Positions 17,770 to 27,841 of a stretch of DNA of 64,000 bases are shown here, in pieces. Both the position numbers and the translations under genes were made by a program. Under the pieces are notes generated by a model that was given only the letters and a program-made list of their open reading frames with translations, was not told the origin of the DNA and ran no database searches. How positions within the stretch are numbered: position 1 is the first letter of the stretch; the number at the start of each line of letters is the position of its first letter. Source of the stretch: Roseibium sp. HPY-6 (lineage in GTDB: Bacteria > Pseudomonadota > Alphaproteobacteria > Rhizobiales > Stappiaceae); assembly GCF_040530035.1 (NCBI RefSeq), contig NZ_JBEWCD010000001.1, positions 558,001 to 622,000 of the forward strand, given 5' to 3'.

Positions 17770-18744
17770 ATGATTCGACTAATTGGGGCAGGATTGGCTT
17801 TTATCGGACGGCACGGAACCGCCGCCCTTGCCGCGAGCATATTCATCGGCATGGCGCTCCCGGTCTTGTCCGCTCATCTGAGACCCTTTCTTGCACTCGC
17901 TGTCTTCAGTCTCCTGACACTGGCTTTTCTCCGGGTGGATCAGGATGCCATCAAGACCCGTTTGAAACGACCTGCACTCCTGATCGCAGCTCTTTTCTGG
18001 ATGATGCTGGGCGCACCACTGCTGACCTATCTGCTTATCAGGCTTTCAGGCGTTTCCGCGCTTGGGCCGGACGTTGTTCTGGCGCTCTATATTGCAACGG
18101 CAGCACCACCGGTCATGGCGGCTCCGGCTTTCATTTATCTCCTCGGTCTCGACGGGACGCTCAGCCTTGCTCTTTCGGTTGCAGCTCTGATCGTGACACC
18201 GCTCACGGCGCCCTTTATCGGCAGCCTCATGCTCGGCTCGTCCCTCCCGTTGAGCGTCGGTGGACTGGCAACGCAATTGTCCATCCTGCTCGCAGGGGCG
18301 TTTGTGCTCGCCATGCTCCTCAGAAAGCTTGCCGGAGAGGAGCGGCTTAAGCGAAGTGCGAACCATATCGGTGGTCTGAACGTTCTTCTCCTTCTTTTCT
18401 TCGCGATCGCCGCGATGGACGGCGTGGCTGCCAGTTTCGCGGACCGGCCGCTTTATACGCTCATGATAACCGCGCTCACATTCGGTCTGGCGATTGTTCA
18501 GATCGGGCTGTCGCTCGCGCTGTTCGCCCCGGCGACGCGGGAAGACGCCTATGCGATCGCTCACACCTGCGGCACGCGAAACATGGGGCTCATGGTTGCC
18601 GCCTTTGGCGGAACTCTTCCCGAATTCACGTGGCTCTGGTTCGCGGTCGGACAATTCCCGATTTATCTGCTGCCCATGTTCCTCAAGCCATTTGTACGTG
18701 TTTTTTGCCGCCAAAACGCAAAAACTGTGACGCCGGAGAACTGA
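17770..18744 (+). CDS. BASS-family-like membrane transporter
   Basis: The 324-residue protein has about nine to ten membrane helices. The broken-helix motifs of the bile acid:sodium symporter fold are recognisable: ATAAPPVMAAPAFIYLLGL around residues 113-131 and CGTRNMGLMVAAFGG near residues 268-282. Members carry organic anions, keto acids or amino-acid derivatives with Na+. It is divergent from the DadA-like oxidase gene. Residues that define the Na+ sites cannot be judged without alignment. Fold likely, substrate unknown. Confidence 0.72.
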   Translation: MIRLIGAGLAFIGRHGTAALAASIFIGMALPVLSAHLRPFLALAVFSLLTLAFLRVDQDAIKTRLKRPALLIAALFWMMLGAPLLTYLLIRLSGVSALGPDVVLALYIATAAPPVMAAPAFIYLLGLDGTLSLALSVAALIVTPLTAPFIGSLMLGSSLPLSVGGLATQLSILLAGAFVLAMLLRKLAGEERLKRSANHIGGLNVLLLLFFAIAAMDGVAASFADRPLYTLMITALTFGLAIVQIGLSLALFAPATREDAYAIAHTCGTRNMGLMVAAFGGTLPEFTWLWFAVGQFPIYLLPMFLKPFVRVFCRQNAKTVTPEN

Positions 18745-18802
18745 AACCGGGATTTCCTATGCTTAACTACCGGCACGAACGTTTGAAGTCGGAGGAAAAT
18801 GC

Positions 18803-19573
18803 ATGCCCGTCCCGTCCTATCTGAAGAAGAAGCTTCAGCAAGCCGTGTTTTGCTTGCTGCCTTCTTTCATGATGATCTGCGCATCAGCCGGTTTGGCCTC
18901 GGCGGGGGACGACGCAAAGTTGGAAATCTTCGGTTTTTCCAAACACGGAGATTTCTTCGCCTTCGAACAATACGGGTTCCAGGACGGCTCGGGCTACCCT
19001 TATTCGGACATCTTCGTGATCGACGTGCTTGGCGATAGCTGGGTGAAACCCTCGCCTTTTCGCCGGATAGATGAGATGGAGTACCTGGAGGGCACGGACG
19101 AGTATGCGTACTTGACCGACACCCGCGCCCGTAATTTTGGTGCCGCGGATAAGCTGCTCGAAATGAAGGGCATTGCTGGACGGGGTCAAACTGTCGCTTT
19201 CAATCCCAGAACGGAATTGGGCTCAAATCCCCATAAGATGGTGGTGGCCCCCAGGCTGCCGCTTCTGTCCGGCGAAACGTCGGTCGAACTGACCCTGTCT
19301 GAGTTTCCATTACAAAACGCCCAATGCACCGCCTATGACGTCGAGAGCAAAGGGTTTCGGTTGACCATGGTCAACAACGGCGTGACACGGACATTGAACC
19401 ACGACACCACCCTTCCAAAGAGCCGTGTTTGCCCCACTTCATACAGAATGGAGCGGTTTTTCACCTACTACCCTGAAAGTGCCCCACCCGTATTCGCCGT
19501 GCTGATCCAGATGGAAAGCCTCGGATTTGAAGGGCCTGACCGCAGGTATCTGGCGATAGCGGGCCGGCTCTAG
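18803..19573 (+). CDS. DUF2259 secreted protein
   Basis: The protein (256 residues) has an N-terminal signal peptide (basic start, hydrophobic segment, LASA ending near residue 34). The mature part then matches DUF2259: LEIFGFSKHGDFFAFEQYG, a Ser-Asp-Ile-Phe-Val-Ile-Asp segment, and a C-terminal FEGPDRRYLAIAGRL. In Rhizobiales this family lies just upstream of rpe, as here. It is periplasmic and of unknown function. The start ATG at 18803 follows GGAGGAAA by a few bases. Confidence 0.85.
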   Translation: MPVPSYLKKKLQQAVFCLLPSFMMICASAGLASAGDDAKLEIFGFSKHGDFFAFEQYGFQDGSGYPYSDIFVIDVLGDSWVKPSPFRRIDEMEYLEGTDEYAYLTDTRARNFGAADKLLEMKGIAGRGQTVAFNPRTELGSNPHKMVVAPRLPLLSGETSVELTLSEFPLQNAQCTAYDVESKGFRLTMVNNGVTRTLNHDTTLPKSRVCPTSYRMERFFTYYPESAPPVFAVLIQMESLGFEGPDRRYLAIAGRL

Positions 19574-19693
19574 GAAACCGCAACTTCGGCAAAAAGAGTT
19601 TGAAACTCTTTGGCGCGCATGATAGCCGCGCAGGCGATACCGTCTGTCCGGCTGGCAAAGCACTCCGGGCGCTGATTTTTCCGGGAGCCTGTC

Positions 19694-20362
19694 ATGCCGC
19701 ACAACACAATCATCGCCCCGTCGATCCTTGCCTCCGACTTTTCCAAGCTCGGACAGGAGGTTCGCGACGTTGTGGAGGCCGGCGCCGATTGGATCCACCT
19801 GGACGTCATGGACGGCCACTTCGTTCCGAACATCACTTTCGGTCCGGATATCATTGCGAAACTGCGTCCGCATTCCGACAAGGTGTTCGATACCCACCTG
19901 ATGATTGAACCCGTCGATCCATACCTTGAGGCCTTTGCAAAAGCCGGATCGGACATCATCACTGTGCATGCAGAAGCAACACCTCACCTCGACCGGACAC
20001 TTCAGGCGATCCGCGATCTTGGCAAGAAGGCTGGTGTTTCGCTGAACCCATCGACGCCGGAAAACGTGCTGGAATACGTATTGGACCGCCTGGACCTTAT
20101 TCTGGTAATGACAGTGAACCCGGGCTTTGGCGGTCAGAAATTCATCCACTCGCAAGTCGAGAAAACGCGGCGGATAAAGGACATGATCGCAGACCGCCCG
20201 ATTGACCTTGAAATCGATGGCGGCGTGACGCCGGAAACCGCCCCTTTAGTGACTTCCGCGGGCGCGAATGTGCTGGTAGCTGGTTCGGCCGTCTTTAAAG
20301 GAGGCACGAAAGAGGCCTATGCAGCGAACATTTCAGCGATCAGGGATGCTGTAAAATTGTAA
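19694..20362 (+). CDS. rpe: Ribulose-phosphate 3-epimerase
   Basis: Rpe interconverts D-ribulose 5-phosphate and D-xylulose 5-phosphate in the pentose phosphate pathway. All family signatures are visible in 222 residues: [36 protein letters not shown] with the metal-binding Hx[23 protein letters not shown], and [11 protein letters not shown] near the C-terminus. It is cytoplasmic. It follows the DUF2259 gene by 120 bp and precedes the FkbM gene. It is the first gene of the conserved rpe-purB-pur block. Confidence 0.97.
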   Translation: MPHNTIIAPSILASDFSKLGQEVRDVVEAGADWIHLDVMDGHFVPNITFGPDIIAKLRPHSDKVFDTHLMIEPVDPYLEAFAKAGSDIITVHAEATPHLDRTLQAIRDLGKKAGVSLNPSTPENVLEYVLDRLDLILVMTVNPGFGGQKFIHSQVEKTRRIKDMIADRPIDLEIDGGVTPETAPLVTSAGANVLVAGSAVFKGGTKEAYAANISAIRDAVKL

Positions 20363-20521
20363 GTATTTTCGAAGCACTCTCCGGTTGTTTCAATGTAAAA
20401 ACAACGATGCAAATCTTCAAAAGCTTGAAATTTGTGCAATCGCTTTAATTGTTTCGAAAGTCCGTTCGCCCAACCTCTCGCATTCAGACGCAAAGTCACT
20501 TCAAACGGACAGCGGGCGCAC

Positions 20522-21343
20522 ATGTTACGTGAAAGAAAACTATCCGATCTAATACTTGACCGCGCCCTTTATGCCCTAGCGGAAATGATGCGAAAGCGCG
20601 CGTCAAAGAAAGACCGGTTTACCCATATTTGCGTACCGATGAATGATGTGATCGGGATGCGGTTGTTCAGCACCGGCAGTTTCGAACAAACCCAGCTGGA
20701 TGGAGTTCTCGACTTTCTCGATGAATACCCTCCGGATGAAGACGCGATTTTTCTCGATGTCGGCGGCAACATCGGGGTTTATTCGATCCTGCTGCGTGAC
20801 CGCTTCAAGACCGTTTATTCCTTTGAACCAAACCCGGTCACGTTTGAAATTCTGAAGGCAAATCTCGGCCTGTCGGGCGCCCGGAATGTCGAAGCCGTGA
20901 ACATGGCCCTCTCTGACCGTCAGGACCAGGTCCCGATTTTCATTCCGCGAAATGGCAATCTAGGCTGGGCGACGCTGGACGCCTCTCATCACGATATCGC
21001 AGTCGACAAGGTCGACATCAAGTGCACCACACTCGATGCATTCGTGGAGGAAAATCAGCTGGACGCCGCCAGGATCAAGATGATCAAGATCGATGTCGAA
21101 GGACACGAAACCAGCGTCATCAGCGGCGGCGTCGAAACGCTTGCAAAACACACGACGCCGCTTCTTTGCGAGGTTCTGTCCGATGAGAGCGGAGCCGATC
21201 TCATTTCAACGCTTGAGGCTCTGGGCTATTCGCGGTTTGAAATCTTCAAACGAGACGTCAGCAAGATGTTCTTGACCCGCGTTAGACGGGAGCCCTTCGA
21301 CGTGGACAAGAACGGCAAGGCCGCACTGGTCCTGGCGCGATAG
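20522..21343 (+). CDS. FkbM family methyltransferase
   Basis: This is a SAM-dependent methyltransferase of about 273 residues. Motif I is DVGGNIGVYSILLRD, followed by YSFEPNPVTFEILKANL and the FkbM-typical MIKIDVEGHETSVISGG. FkbM enzymes O-methylate sugars, polysaccharides or natural products. I place the start at ATG 20522; the frame opens 30 codons earlier without a better signal. It lies between rpe and an APC permease, without glycan genes beside it, so the substrate is unknown. Confidence 0.85.
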   Translation: MLRERKLSDLILDRALYALAEMMRKRASKKDRFTHICVPMNDVIGMRLFSTGSFEQTQLDGVLDFLDEYPPDEDAIFLDVGGNIGVYSILLRDRFKTVYSFEPNPVTFEILKANLGLSGARNVEAVNMALSDRQDQVPIFIPRNGNLGWATLDASHHDIAVDKVDIKCTTLDAFVEENQLDAARIKMIKIDVEGHETSVISGGVETLAKHTTPLLCEVLSDESGADLISTLEALGYSRFEIFKRDVSKMFLTRVRREPFDVDKNGKAALVLAR

Positions 21344-21503
21344 CAGGTCCTGGTCTCATGGTACCAGATCACTCGCGCGAAGCTTGCAAAACGCGCACCC
21401 CCCCAAAGGTTTCCTGAACACATTTCACAAACCCGACTTCCCGACCGGGTATCCCCTCGGCTAAGGTCGTGTGCAATGCTTTATTGATTGTCTGGGGGAC
21501 ATC

Positions 21504-23126
21504 TTGGCACATATGCGCCGCAGCATTGGGCTGTTGGGACTCACATTTGTCGCCATCAGCGGCATACTGGGGTCTGGCTGGCTGTTCACACCGCTCCTTG
21601 CTGCCCAGGCTGCCGGGCCTTCGGCGATGATTGCATGGGTCATCGGCGGCTTTGCAATGCTCCTGCTTGCCGCAACGTTTGCGGAAATCGCGACGATCCT
21701 CCCCGTCGCCGGCGGTATCGGCCGCGTGCCGCATTTTTCACACGGCTCGGTCGTGTCCATGACAATGGGGTGGACGGCCTGGATCGGATACAACACCGCT
21801 GCAACCATCGAAGTCGAGGCAGTGCTGAGGTATTCCAGAAGCCTTGCGCCCTGGCTTTACGGCCCGGACGGTCAGCTGACCTTCAGCGGTCTCGGTGTTG
21901 CCTGCCTGCTTCTCATGATTTTCACGGTGCTGAACGCTTTTGGGGTGAAGTTTTTCGCACGCATCAACACCGCCCTGACCTGGGTGAAAGTCATCGTTCC
22001 GGCCCTCCTGGCAACAGTGATCCTCACATCCGAGTTTCGCATTGCCAACTTCAGTGACTATGGAGGCTTTGCCCCCGAAGGCCTGAAGGGCATTTTGTCG
22101 GCGATTTCAACAGGTGGTGTCATCTTTGCCCTGATCGGATTCCGGCATGTCATCGACATGGCCGGGGAAGCGAAAAACCCCAAGGTGAATGTACCGCTGG
22201 CACTCGTTCTGAGCCTCGTCATCTGCCTTCTGATCCTCGGTGGATTGCAAATCGCGTTTCTTGGAGCGTTGGATCACTCGAACCTTGAAGGCGGTTGGCA
22301 CGCGCTGCATTTTCCAGGACAACTCGGGCCCATGGCATCGCTTGCCACTGCGGTTGGAGCCCTCTGGATCGTGAGCATTCTCGACACCAGCGCACGCATT
22401 TCCAGTTTTGCCTCCGGCCTGGTCTCGGTCGGCTCCAATGCGCGCCTTGGGCTTGCGATGGCCCAAAACGGTTTGTTTCCGAAGTTCATGGAAACACTCT
22501 CCCGTCGCGGCGTTCCGCTGTTTTCGCTTCTGGTAAACTTTCTGGTCGCGGCCGTGTTCTTCGTGGTGCTGCCCTTTCAGCAGGTTATTGCGCTCAATAC
22601 GTCTTCCATTGTGCTGTCATTTGTCGTGGGCCCGATAGCGGTGCTTGCCTTCAGACGCTTGCTACCGAACACGCCAAGGGCGTTCGTTCTGCCTGTCGCG
22701 CCGATTACGGGATGCCTGGCCTTCGTGGTCGCCAGTCTGATCATCTATTGGAGCGGCTGGGACACGATGGTTCATCTGGTCATATGCCTGCTGATCGGTT
22801 TGGCGCTTTTGCTTTTACGCAATGCGCAGGGCGGCTTTGACAGTCTGGACTGGCGGGAAGCGCTCTGGCTTCTACCCTATCTGCCTGGCCTCGTTGTCCT
22901 GTCTTATCTGGGGTCCTTTGGTGGCGGACTGGATGTCATCCCGGTCGGCCCGGACATACTTGCGGTCGGCGCGCTTGCTTCAGGCGTCTATTTCCTCGCC
23001 AATCGTCTCAGCCTGCCCAAGGACAAATTTGATCTCTATCTGGCGGAAGAAGAACTTGATGAAATCGGTGAATACGATGTTGTGGAGGATGCACCCGTCG
23101 AAGAGCCTGGTTTCAAGCGGGACTGA
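21504..23126 (+). CDS. Amino acid permease, APC superfamily
   Basis: The protein is about 540 residues with 12 or more hydrophobic helices and the APC first-helix motif ISGILGSGWLFTPLLAAQAAG, which binds substrate in the unwound TM1. Later helices carry FRHVIDMAGEAKNPKVNVP, typical of amino-acid antiporters and symporters. The C-terminus is an acidic cytoplasmic tail. TTG 21504 has a GGGGGA about 5 bp upstream; ATG 21513 is the alternative start. The amino acid carried is unknown. The stop lies 6 bp from the convergent Nudix gene. Confidence 0.87.
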   Translation: MAHMRRSIGLLGLTFVAISGILGSGWLFTPLLAAQAAGPSAMIAWVIGGFAMLLLAATFAEIATILPVAGGIGRVPHFSHGSVVSMTMGWTAWIGYNTAATIEVEAVLRYSRSLAPWLYGPDGQLTFSGLGVACLLLMIFTVLNAFGVKFFARINTALTWVKVIVPALLATVILTSEFRIANFSDYGGFAPEGLKGILSAISTGGVIFALIGFRHVIDMAGEAKNPKVNVPLALVLSLVICLLILGGLQIAFLGALDHSNLEGGWHALHFPGQLGPMASLATAVGALWIVSILDTSARISSFASGLVSVGSNARLGLAMAQNGLFPKFMETLSRRGVPLFSLLVNFLVAAVFFVVLPFQQVIALNTSSIVLSFVVGPIAVLAFRRLLPNTPRAFVLPVAPITGCLAFVVASLIIYWSGWDTMVHLVICLLIGLALLLLRNAQGGFDSLDWREALWLLPYLPGLVVLSYLGSFGGGLDVIPVGPDILAVGALASGVYFLANRLSLPKDKFDLYLAEEELDEIGEYDVVEDAPVEEPGFKRD

Positions 23127-23132
23127 CCGCGT

Positions 23133-23615
23133 TCAGCTAAGGCGCGGTTTCATCGCTCCGGACCGGCCTGGCTCCATCAGCTTTTCCCTGAGCCCGGTCG
23201 GGTAAAAATCCAGCCCCTTGGCGTCCAGTTCCGCGAATGAGACCCATTTGGCAATTCCGGATGTTTCATCGCTGTCTTCAAACGCAATACTGTCCTTCTG
23301 GTAGAACCGGCTTTCAGCAAAATGAGCATGGCAGGCAAAGATGATCTCGTGGCCCGCGACGCCATGATGTTCGAAAAGATTCTCGACAACGAGATAGCTG
23401 TCGAGAAGTGTGATACGAGCCCCCAGTTCCTCCAGAAATTCCCTCTGCAGCGTATCCCGCCAGGGCTCGCCGAATTCGACGGTTCCACCCAGGGGCCGCA
23501 TGCCCTTGACCCGGCCGGTATCATCGAAAATATCGGACAGGAGCAATGCGTCGTCCTGCCAGATCAGTGCGAGTGCCTTGACGGTGATTGTATTTGCCGG
23601 ACGCCAGATTGGCAT
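23133..23615 (-). CDS. NUDIX hydrolase
   Basis: The 160-residue enzyme contains a complete Nudix box, G-x5-E-x7-REFLEELG, starting GTVEFGEPWRDTLQ, which binds Mg2+ and cleaves nucleoside diphosphates linked to another moiety. The opening PIWRPANTITVKALALIW and the C-terminal AKWVSFAELDAKG fit general ADP-ribose or nucleotide-sugar pyrophosphohydrolases. I chose ATG 23615 because GGAGAG lies about 6 bp upstream; ORF extension by 15 codons is possible. Cytoplasmic; substrate unassigned. Confidence 0.87.
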   Translation of the reverse strand: MPIWRPANTITVKALALIWQDDALLLSDIFDDTGRVKGMRPLGGTVEFGEPWRDTLQREFLEELGARITLLDSYLVVENLFEHHGVAGHEIIFACHAHFAESRFYQKDSIAFEDSDETSGIAKWVSFAELDAKGLDFYPTGLREKLMEPGRSGAMKPRLS

Positions 23616-23778
23616 GTGTCTCTCCATCACCTGAAAGGTTCTTCTACCCCTCCCCAGCACGTAAAATTCACAAGGAGGACGTCACCTGCAAGCAAAATCG
23701 GCTTCGCTGCATTGATGGGCAAGCGCTGCTCTGCTATTTCGCAGCCACACACTCCTTCCACATGAGGTTCTGCCCGCG

Positions 23779-25107
23779 ATGATCCCGCGCTATTCCCGCA
23801 CTGACATGGTGTCCATCTGGTCTCCGGAATCGAAATTCCGTATCTGGTTCGAGATCGAGGCCCATGCCTGCGACGCGCTGGCCAACCTCGGTGTCATTCC
23901 CAAGGAAGCCGCGGCGACCATCTGGGAAAAAGGAGGCAGCGCCACTTTTGACATCGACCGCATCGACGAGATCGAGCGCGAAACAAAGCACGATGTCATT
24001 GCTTTTCTGACCCATCTGGCGGAAATCGTCGGACCGGACGCCCGCTTCGTTCACCAGGGCATGACCTCGTCCGACGTCCTGGATACCTGTTTCAACGTAC
24101 AGCTGGTCAAGGCGACCGACCTTCTCCTCGAAGATCTCGAAGCGCTGCTCGCCGCGTTGAAACGCCGTGCGATGGAGCACAAGGACACCGTCTGCATCGG
24201 GCGCTCCCACGGCATTCACGCTGAGCCGGTCACCTTCGGTCTCAAGATGGCCGAAGCCTACGCAGAATTTGACCGTTGCAAGACCCGCCTTCTGGCCGCT
24301 CGCGAGGAGATCGCGACATGCGCCATTTCCGGCGCTGTCGGCACGTTCGCGAATATCGACCCGAGTGTCGAAGAGCATGTGGCCAAGGCCATGGGCCTGA
24401 AGCCGGAACCGGTTTCCACACAGGTCATTCCCCGTGATCGTCATGCCATGTATTTCGCAACGCTCGGCGTGATCGCATCCTCGATTGAACGGGTTGCAAC
24501 GGAAATCCGGCACCTGCAGCGTACCGAAGTTCTCGAAGCGGAAGAATTCTTCTCCAAGGGGCAGAAGGGCTCATCGGCCATGCCCCACAAGCGCAATCCG
24601 GTGCTGACCGAAAATCTGACCGGGCTTGCGCGCCTTGTGCGCGGTTACTCCATCCCTGCCATGGAAAACGTCGCGCTGTGGCATGAACGCGATATCTCGC
24701 ATTCCTCCGTTGAACGCATGATCGGTCCGGACGCAACTGTCACGCTCGACTTTGCGCTTGTCCGACTGACGGGCGTCATCGACAAGCTCATGGTCTACCC
24801 TGAGCGCATGATTGGGAACATGGACCGGCTCGGCGGACTGGTGCATTCGCAGCGCATCTTGCTGGCTTTGACCCAGGCAGGATCTTCGCGCGAAGACGCC
24901 TACAGGCTGGTTCAGAGAAATGCGATGAAGGTCTGGGACAGCTACCAGGTCGCCGGCGCTGCCTCTGTCGATTTCCTGACCGAATTGCTGGAAGATGCCG
25001 ATGTGCGCAACTACCTGTCCGAACAGGAAATTCGCGACCGGTTCGATCTTGGCTATCATACGAAGAATGTCGACGTGATCTTCGAACGGGTGTTCTCTGA
25101 CAACTGA
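23779..25107 (+). CDS. purB: Adenylosuccinate lyase
   Basis: PurB acts twice in purine synthesis, cleaving SAICAR to AICAR and adenylosuccinate to AMP, each releasing fumarate. The 442-residue protein shows the fumarase/aspartase superfamily elements: GMTSSDVLDTCFNVQL, GRSHGIHAEPVTFG with the catalytic His region, and the signature GSSAMPHKRNP near residue 265. The N-terminal start MIPRYSRTDMVSIWSPE is standard for the short alphaproteobacterial form. It acts in the cytoplasm as a tetramer. Located 4 kb upstream of the main pur block, as in related genomes. Confidence 0.97.
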   Translation: MIPRYSRTDMVSIWSPESKFRIWFEIEAHACDALANLGVIPKEAAATIWEKGGSATFDIDRIDEIERETKHDVIAFLTHLAEIVGPDARFVHQGMTSSDVLDTCFNVQLVKATDLLLEDLEALLAALKRRAMEHKDTVCIGRSHGIHAEPVTFGLKMAEAYAEFDRCKTRLLAAREEIATCAISGAVGTFANIDPSVEEHVAKAMGLKPEPVSTQVIPRDRHAMYFATLGVIASSIERVATEIRHLQRTEVLEAEEFFSKGQKGSSAMPHKRNPVLTENLTGLARLVRGYSIPAMENVALWHERDISHSSVERMIGPDATVTLDFALVRLTGVIDKLMVYPERMIGNMDRLGGLVHSQRILLALTQAGSSREDAYRLVQRNAMKVWDSYQVAGAASVDFLTELLEDADVRNYLSEQEIRDRFDLGYHTKNVDVIFERVFSDN

Positions 25108-25358
25108 GGCGCAGGCACCACAACGGCATTCGTCGCATTTGGCAGCAAAGACGGAGTATCGCTTTCCGGATCTTCATTTCTTCCGGGATGACAACCGGAT
25201 TGAAATTTGCCACGTTTGTCGCGACTGAGATTGATCAGCTCGCAACCAAACCTGGCAAATGCTCGAACCTGAGCTTGCAGAGACGCTGCAGGGTGGTTCG
25301 AGCGAGATTGCTCCAACCAAAAAACCTGGCTCATTGTGCCTGTCCGGCGGAGATCATC

Positions 25359-26108
25359 ATGAAAATCGGCGTCGTATCCGACATTCACGGCAACCTGCTC
25401 GCTCTCGAAGCGGTTATTGCGGACCTGAAGCATGAGAGCCCGGATGTAATCGTCAACCTCGGCGACTGTGTTTCGGGTCCGCTTTGGCCCGATGAAACCG
25501 CGGACATCCTCCGTGAAAAAAACTGGCCGACCGTTCGCGGCAATCATGACCGGTTTCTGATCGAGGACCCTCTTGAAGCCCTCGGACCAACTGATGTCTT
25601 TGCAGCGGAGCGGCTGTCACCGGAGAACCTGGACTGGCTGCGCACCACCGGAGCAACAATCCGTCTGAGCGACGACATTTTTTTGTGTCACGGAACGCCG
25701 GATAACGACAACCGCTATCTGACCGAAAAGGTCGAGGGACCAAAGGGCCATCTGCCGGATGAGGACACCCTGCTTGCAGAGATAAAAGGCGAAAAATCAG
25801 CCATCATTTGCTGCGGGCACACGCATATTCCCAGGATCATTCGCCTCAATGCGACAGGACAGACCATCCTTAATCCCGGCAGCGTCGGCCTGCCCTCCTA
25901 TCAGGACGATCATCCAACGCTGCACAAGATGGAAGTCGGCAGCCCGCATGCGCGATATGCGCTGATGACAAAATCGGGAATGACCTGGAACTTTCAGGAA
26001 AAGATTATCAGCTACGACTGGGATGCAGCCAGCCGCGAAGCGGCAAAGAACGGTCGGTCAGGCTGGGCACGCGCTTTGGCGCATGGATTCTATGGCCCGC
26101 TTTCCTGA
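25359..26108 (+). CDS. Metallophosphoesterase, YfcE/MJ0936-like
   Basis: The 249-residue calcineurin-like phosphoesterase carries the ordered metal-binding motifs: SDIHGN (D-x-H), LGDCVSGPLW (GD), RGNHDRF (GNHD), then LCHGTPD and CGHTHIP (GHTH), ending LNPGSVGLP. These bind two divalent metals and hydrolyse phosphomono- or diesters. I place the start at ATG 25359, with CGGAG about 7 bp upstream; the open frame extends 57 codons upstream without family similarity. The RBBP9-like gene follows by 27 bp, probably in one operon. Confidence 0.9.
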   Translation: MKIGVVSDIHGNLLALEAVIADLKHESPDVIVNLGDCVSGPLWPDETADILREKNWPTVRGNHDRFLIEDPLEALGPTDVFAAERLSPENLDWLRTTGATIRLSDDIFLCHGTPDNDNRYLTEKVEGPKGHLPDEDTLLAEIKGEKSAIICCGHTHIPRIIRLNATGQTILNPGSVGLPSYQDDHPTLHKMEVGSPHARYALMTKSGMTWNFQEKIISYDWDAASREAAKNGRSGWARALAHGFYGPLS

Positions 26109-26135
26109 CCTTGCAGACCTAAACAAGGCACACGA

Positions 26136-26690
26136 ATGAAAATCACTGAAACAGACATATTGCTCATTCCAGGTTACGGCAAACCGCTGCCGGGCCATTG
26201 GATCCTGCGTTGGCGCGACAAGATGCCAACGGCCCGCGTCGTCAAGCAGACGGAGCTTCTGGCACCGGTCAAAAAAGACTGGCTGGAAAAACTTGTTGAA
26301 GACGTTGAGGCAGCTGAGCGACCTGTCGTCCTGGTGGCACATTCACTCGGCTGTATTCTTGTCGCCCACGGCGCGCATGTGCTCAAGGACAAGGTCAGGG
26401 GCGCCTATCTGGTGGCACCCTCAGACTGGGATCGGCCGGGGCTTGTCGAAGGCTTTGATGGCGGCGACTTCAAGCCCGTTTCACGCGACCCGCTTCCCTT
26501 TCCAGCCCATCTCGTGGCCAGCCGCAATGACCCCTATTGCACCTATGAGCGCGCACAGGAATTTGCCGATGCCTGGGGAGCGACGTTTCAGGATGCCGGC
26601 GAAGCGGGACATATCAATCTGGAAAGCGGACACGGCCCCTGGCCAGAGGGCATGATGTCCTTCGCACATTTCATGAAGCGCCTGGGTTGA
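26136..26690 (+). CDS. RBBP9/YdeN-family alpha/beta hydrolase
   Basis: This is a 184-residue serine hydrolase with the RBBP9/YdeN layout: LLIPGYGKPLPGHWILRW, the nucleophile elbow AHSLGC (Ser at about residue 70), VASRNDPYCTYERA carrying the catalytic Asp, and GHINLESGHGPWPEG with the catalytic His. The substrate of this family is not known. It is cytoplasmic and lies 27 bp downstream of the phosphoesterase gene in the same direction. Confidence 0.88.
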   Translation: MKITETDILLIPGYGKPLPGHWILRWRDKMPTARVVKQTELLAPVKKDWLEKLVEDVEAAERPVVLVAHSLGCILVAHGAHVLKDKVRGAYLVAPSDWDRPGLVEGFDGGDFKPVSRDPLPFPAHLVASRNDPYCTYERAQEFADAWGATFQDAGEAGHINLESGHGPWPEGMMSFAHFMKRLG

Positions 26691-26705
26691 TCCGGCAACA
26701 ACAAC

Positions 26706-26724
26706 GGACGCACTGATCGCGTCC
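26706..26724. terminator. Weak hairpin between convergent genes
   Basis: GGACGC (26706-26711) pairs with GCGTCC (26719-26724) around 7 nt, between the convergent RBBP9-like and aldolase genes. No T-tract follows on either strand, so the terminator call is tentative. Confidence 0.3.
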
Positions 26725-26758
26725 GCCTAGCGTCGGAATCCCGATGTTCGCCCGCTCG

Positions 26759-27568
26759 TCAGTAGCCCGTTCCGCTCGCTTTTGAAACCTTGTCCTTGAG
26801 CCAGCTGACTTCGCCAAGTGCGTCGCGCGCTGCACTGTCGATAAAGACCGTGTCGATCCCGTGCGAGATCAGGCGGTATCCCATTGAAACGGCCTCCTCT
26901 ACCTTTTCGCCGCTCAGGCAGAAGATCCCGGCGAGCTTGCCTGCCGCGAGGGCCTTTTGCGCGATCTCGGCACAGGCGCGGGCAGTTGCCTCCCCGTTCG
27001 GGTCGAGTGCAGAACCATTGGAAAGTGACAATGACAGGTCGCTCGGTCCGACAAAAATACCGTCAAGTTCAGGCACCGACAGGATATCGTCCAGAGCATC
27101 GATCGCTTCACGTGTCTCTATCATCGCGAGCCCAAGCGTTTGGGAATTGGACGCCTTCAGATACTCTTCATTGCTCTGACCCGTCAGCATCACCGCGCGT
27201 CGAGGTGACCAGCTGCGATCTCCGACCGGCGGATATTTCAAGGCTCGTGCGAACGCCTCCGCATCTGCCTTTGAATTGATCATGGGTGCAATAATGCACT
27301 CAGCGCCCATGTCGATCAGCCGTCCGGCAAGCGCATTGTCGCCAACCGGGATGCGGACAATGGGATGCGCACCGCCAAGGGCAATATGCGTCACCGCATC
27401 CACTGTCCCATCGAAATCGTACATGCCGTGCTGCATGTCGATCGTAACGGCTCCATATCCCGCTCGGGCAAGAATCTCCGGGATCATCGCCGACCGAAGA
27501 AAACACCAGCTTGTCACAACCGGCTGCCCGGACCGCATCTTGTCCGCGAGAAATTGTTTTTCCGTCAC
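26759..27568 (-). CDS. HpcH/HpaI family aldolase
   Basis: The class II aldolase has about 269 residues. It cleaves 4-hydroxy-2-keto acids of sugar or aromatic catabolism to pyruvate and an aldehyde using a divalent metal. Family features are VTIDMQHGMYDFDG, AECIIAPMINSKADAEAF, AMIETREAIDALDDIL (metal Glu), FVGPSDLSLSL (metal Asp) and a C-terminal SHGIDTVFI. I set the start at a GTG (27566-27568) because GGGAG lies about 7 bp upstream; the longer frame has a poorly conserved 35-residue N-terminus. Substrate unassigned. Confidence 0.87.
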   Translation of the reverse strand: MTEKQFLADKMRSGQPVVTSWCFLRSAMIPEILARAGYGAVTIDMQHGMYDFDGTVDAVTHIALGGAHPIVRIPVGDNALAGRLIDMGAECIIAPMINSKADAEAFARALKYPPVGDRSWSPRRAVMLTGQSNEEYLKASNSQTLGLAMIETREAIDALDDILSVPELDGIFVGPSDLSLSLSNGSALDPNGEATARACAEIAQKALAAGKLAGIFCLSGEKVEEAVSMGYRLISHGIDTVFIDSAARDALGEVSWLKDKVSKASGTGY

Positions 27569-27841
27569 GCTCGATCTCCCATTTGTTTTGCCGCGATCAA
27601 AGCGCGCGCGGGCAATGGCTGCAAGCCCTGTCGGAGACAAATTCGTACAATGATCCCGCAATGAATGGTTCAACTCACGGCATCTTTGCTTCGTACACCA
27701 CCGAGAACGTACAAACCGCCCCTTTCCGGCGGACTTTTTTTGAAATTTAGCCGTTCTTGAAAGCTCGAGAACCCCTTTTTCCTTGACCGAAGAATCTACA
27801 TTCCTTACGCTAGGTAATCTTTAATTATTTTATTTAGAAAA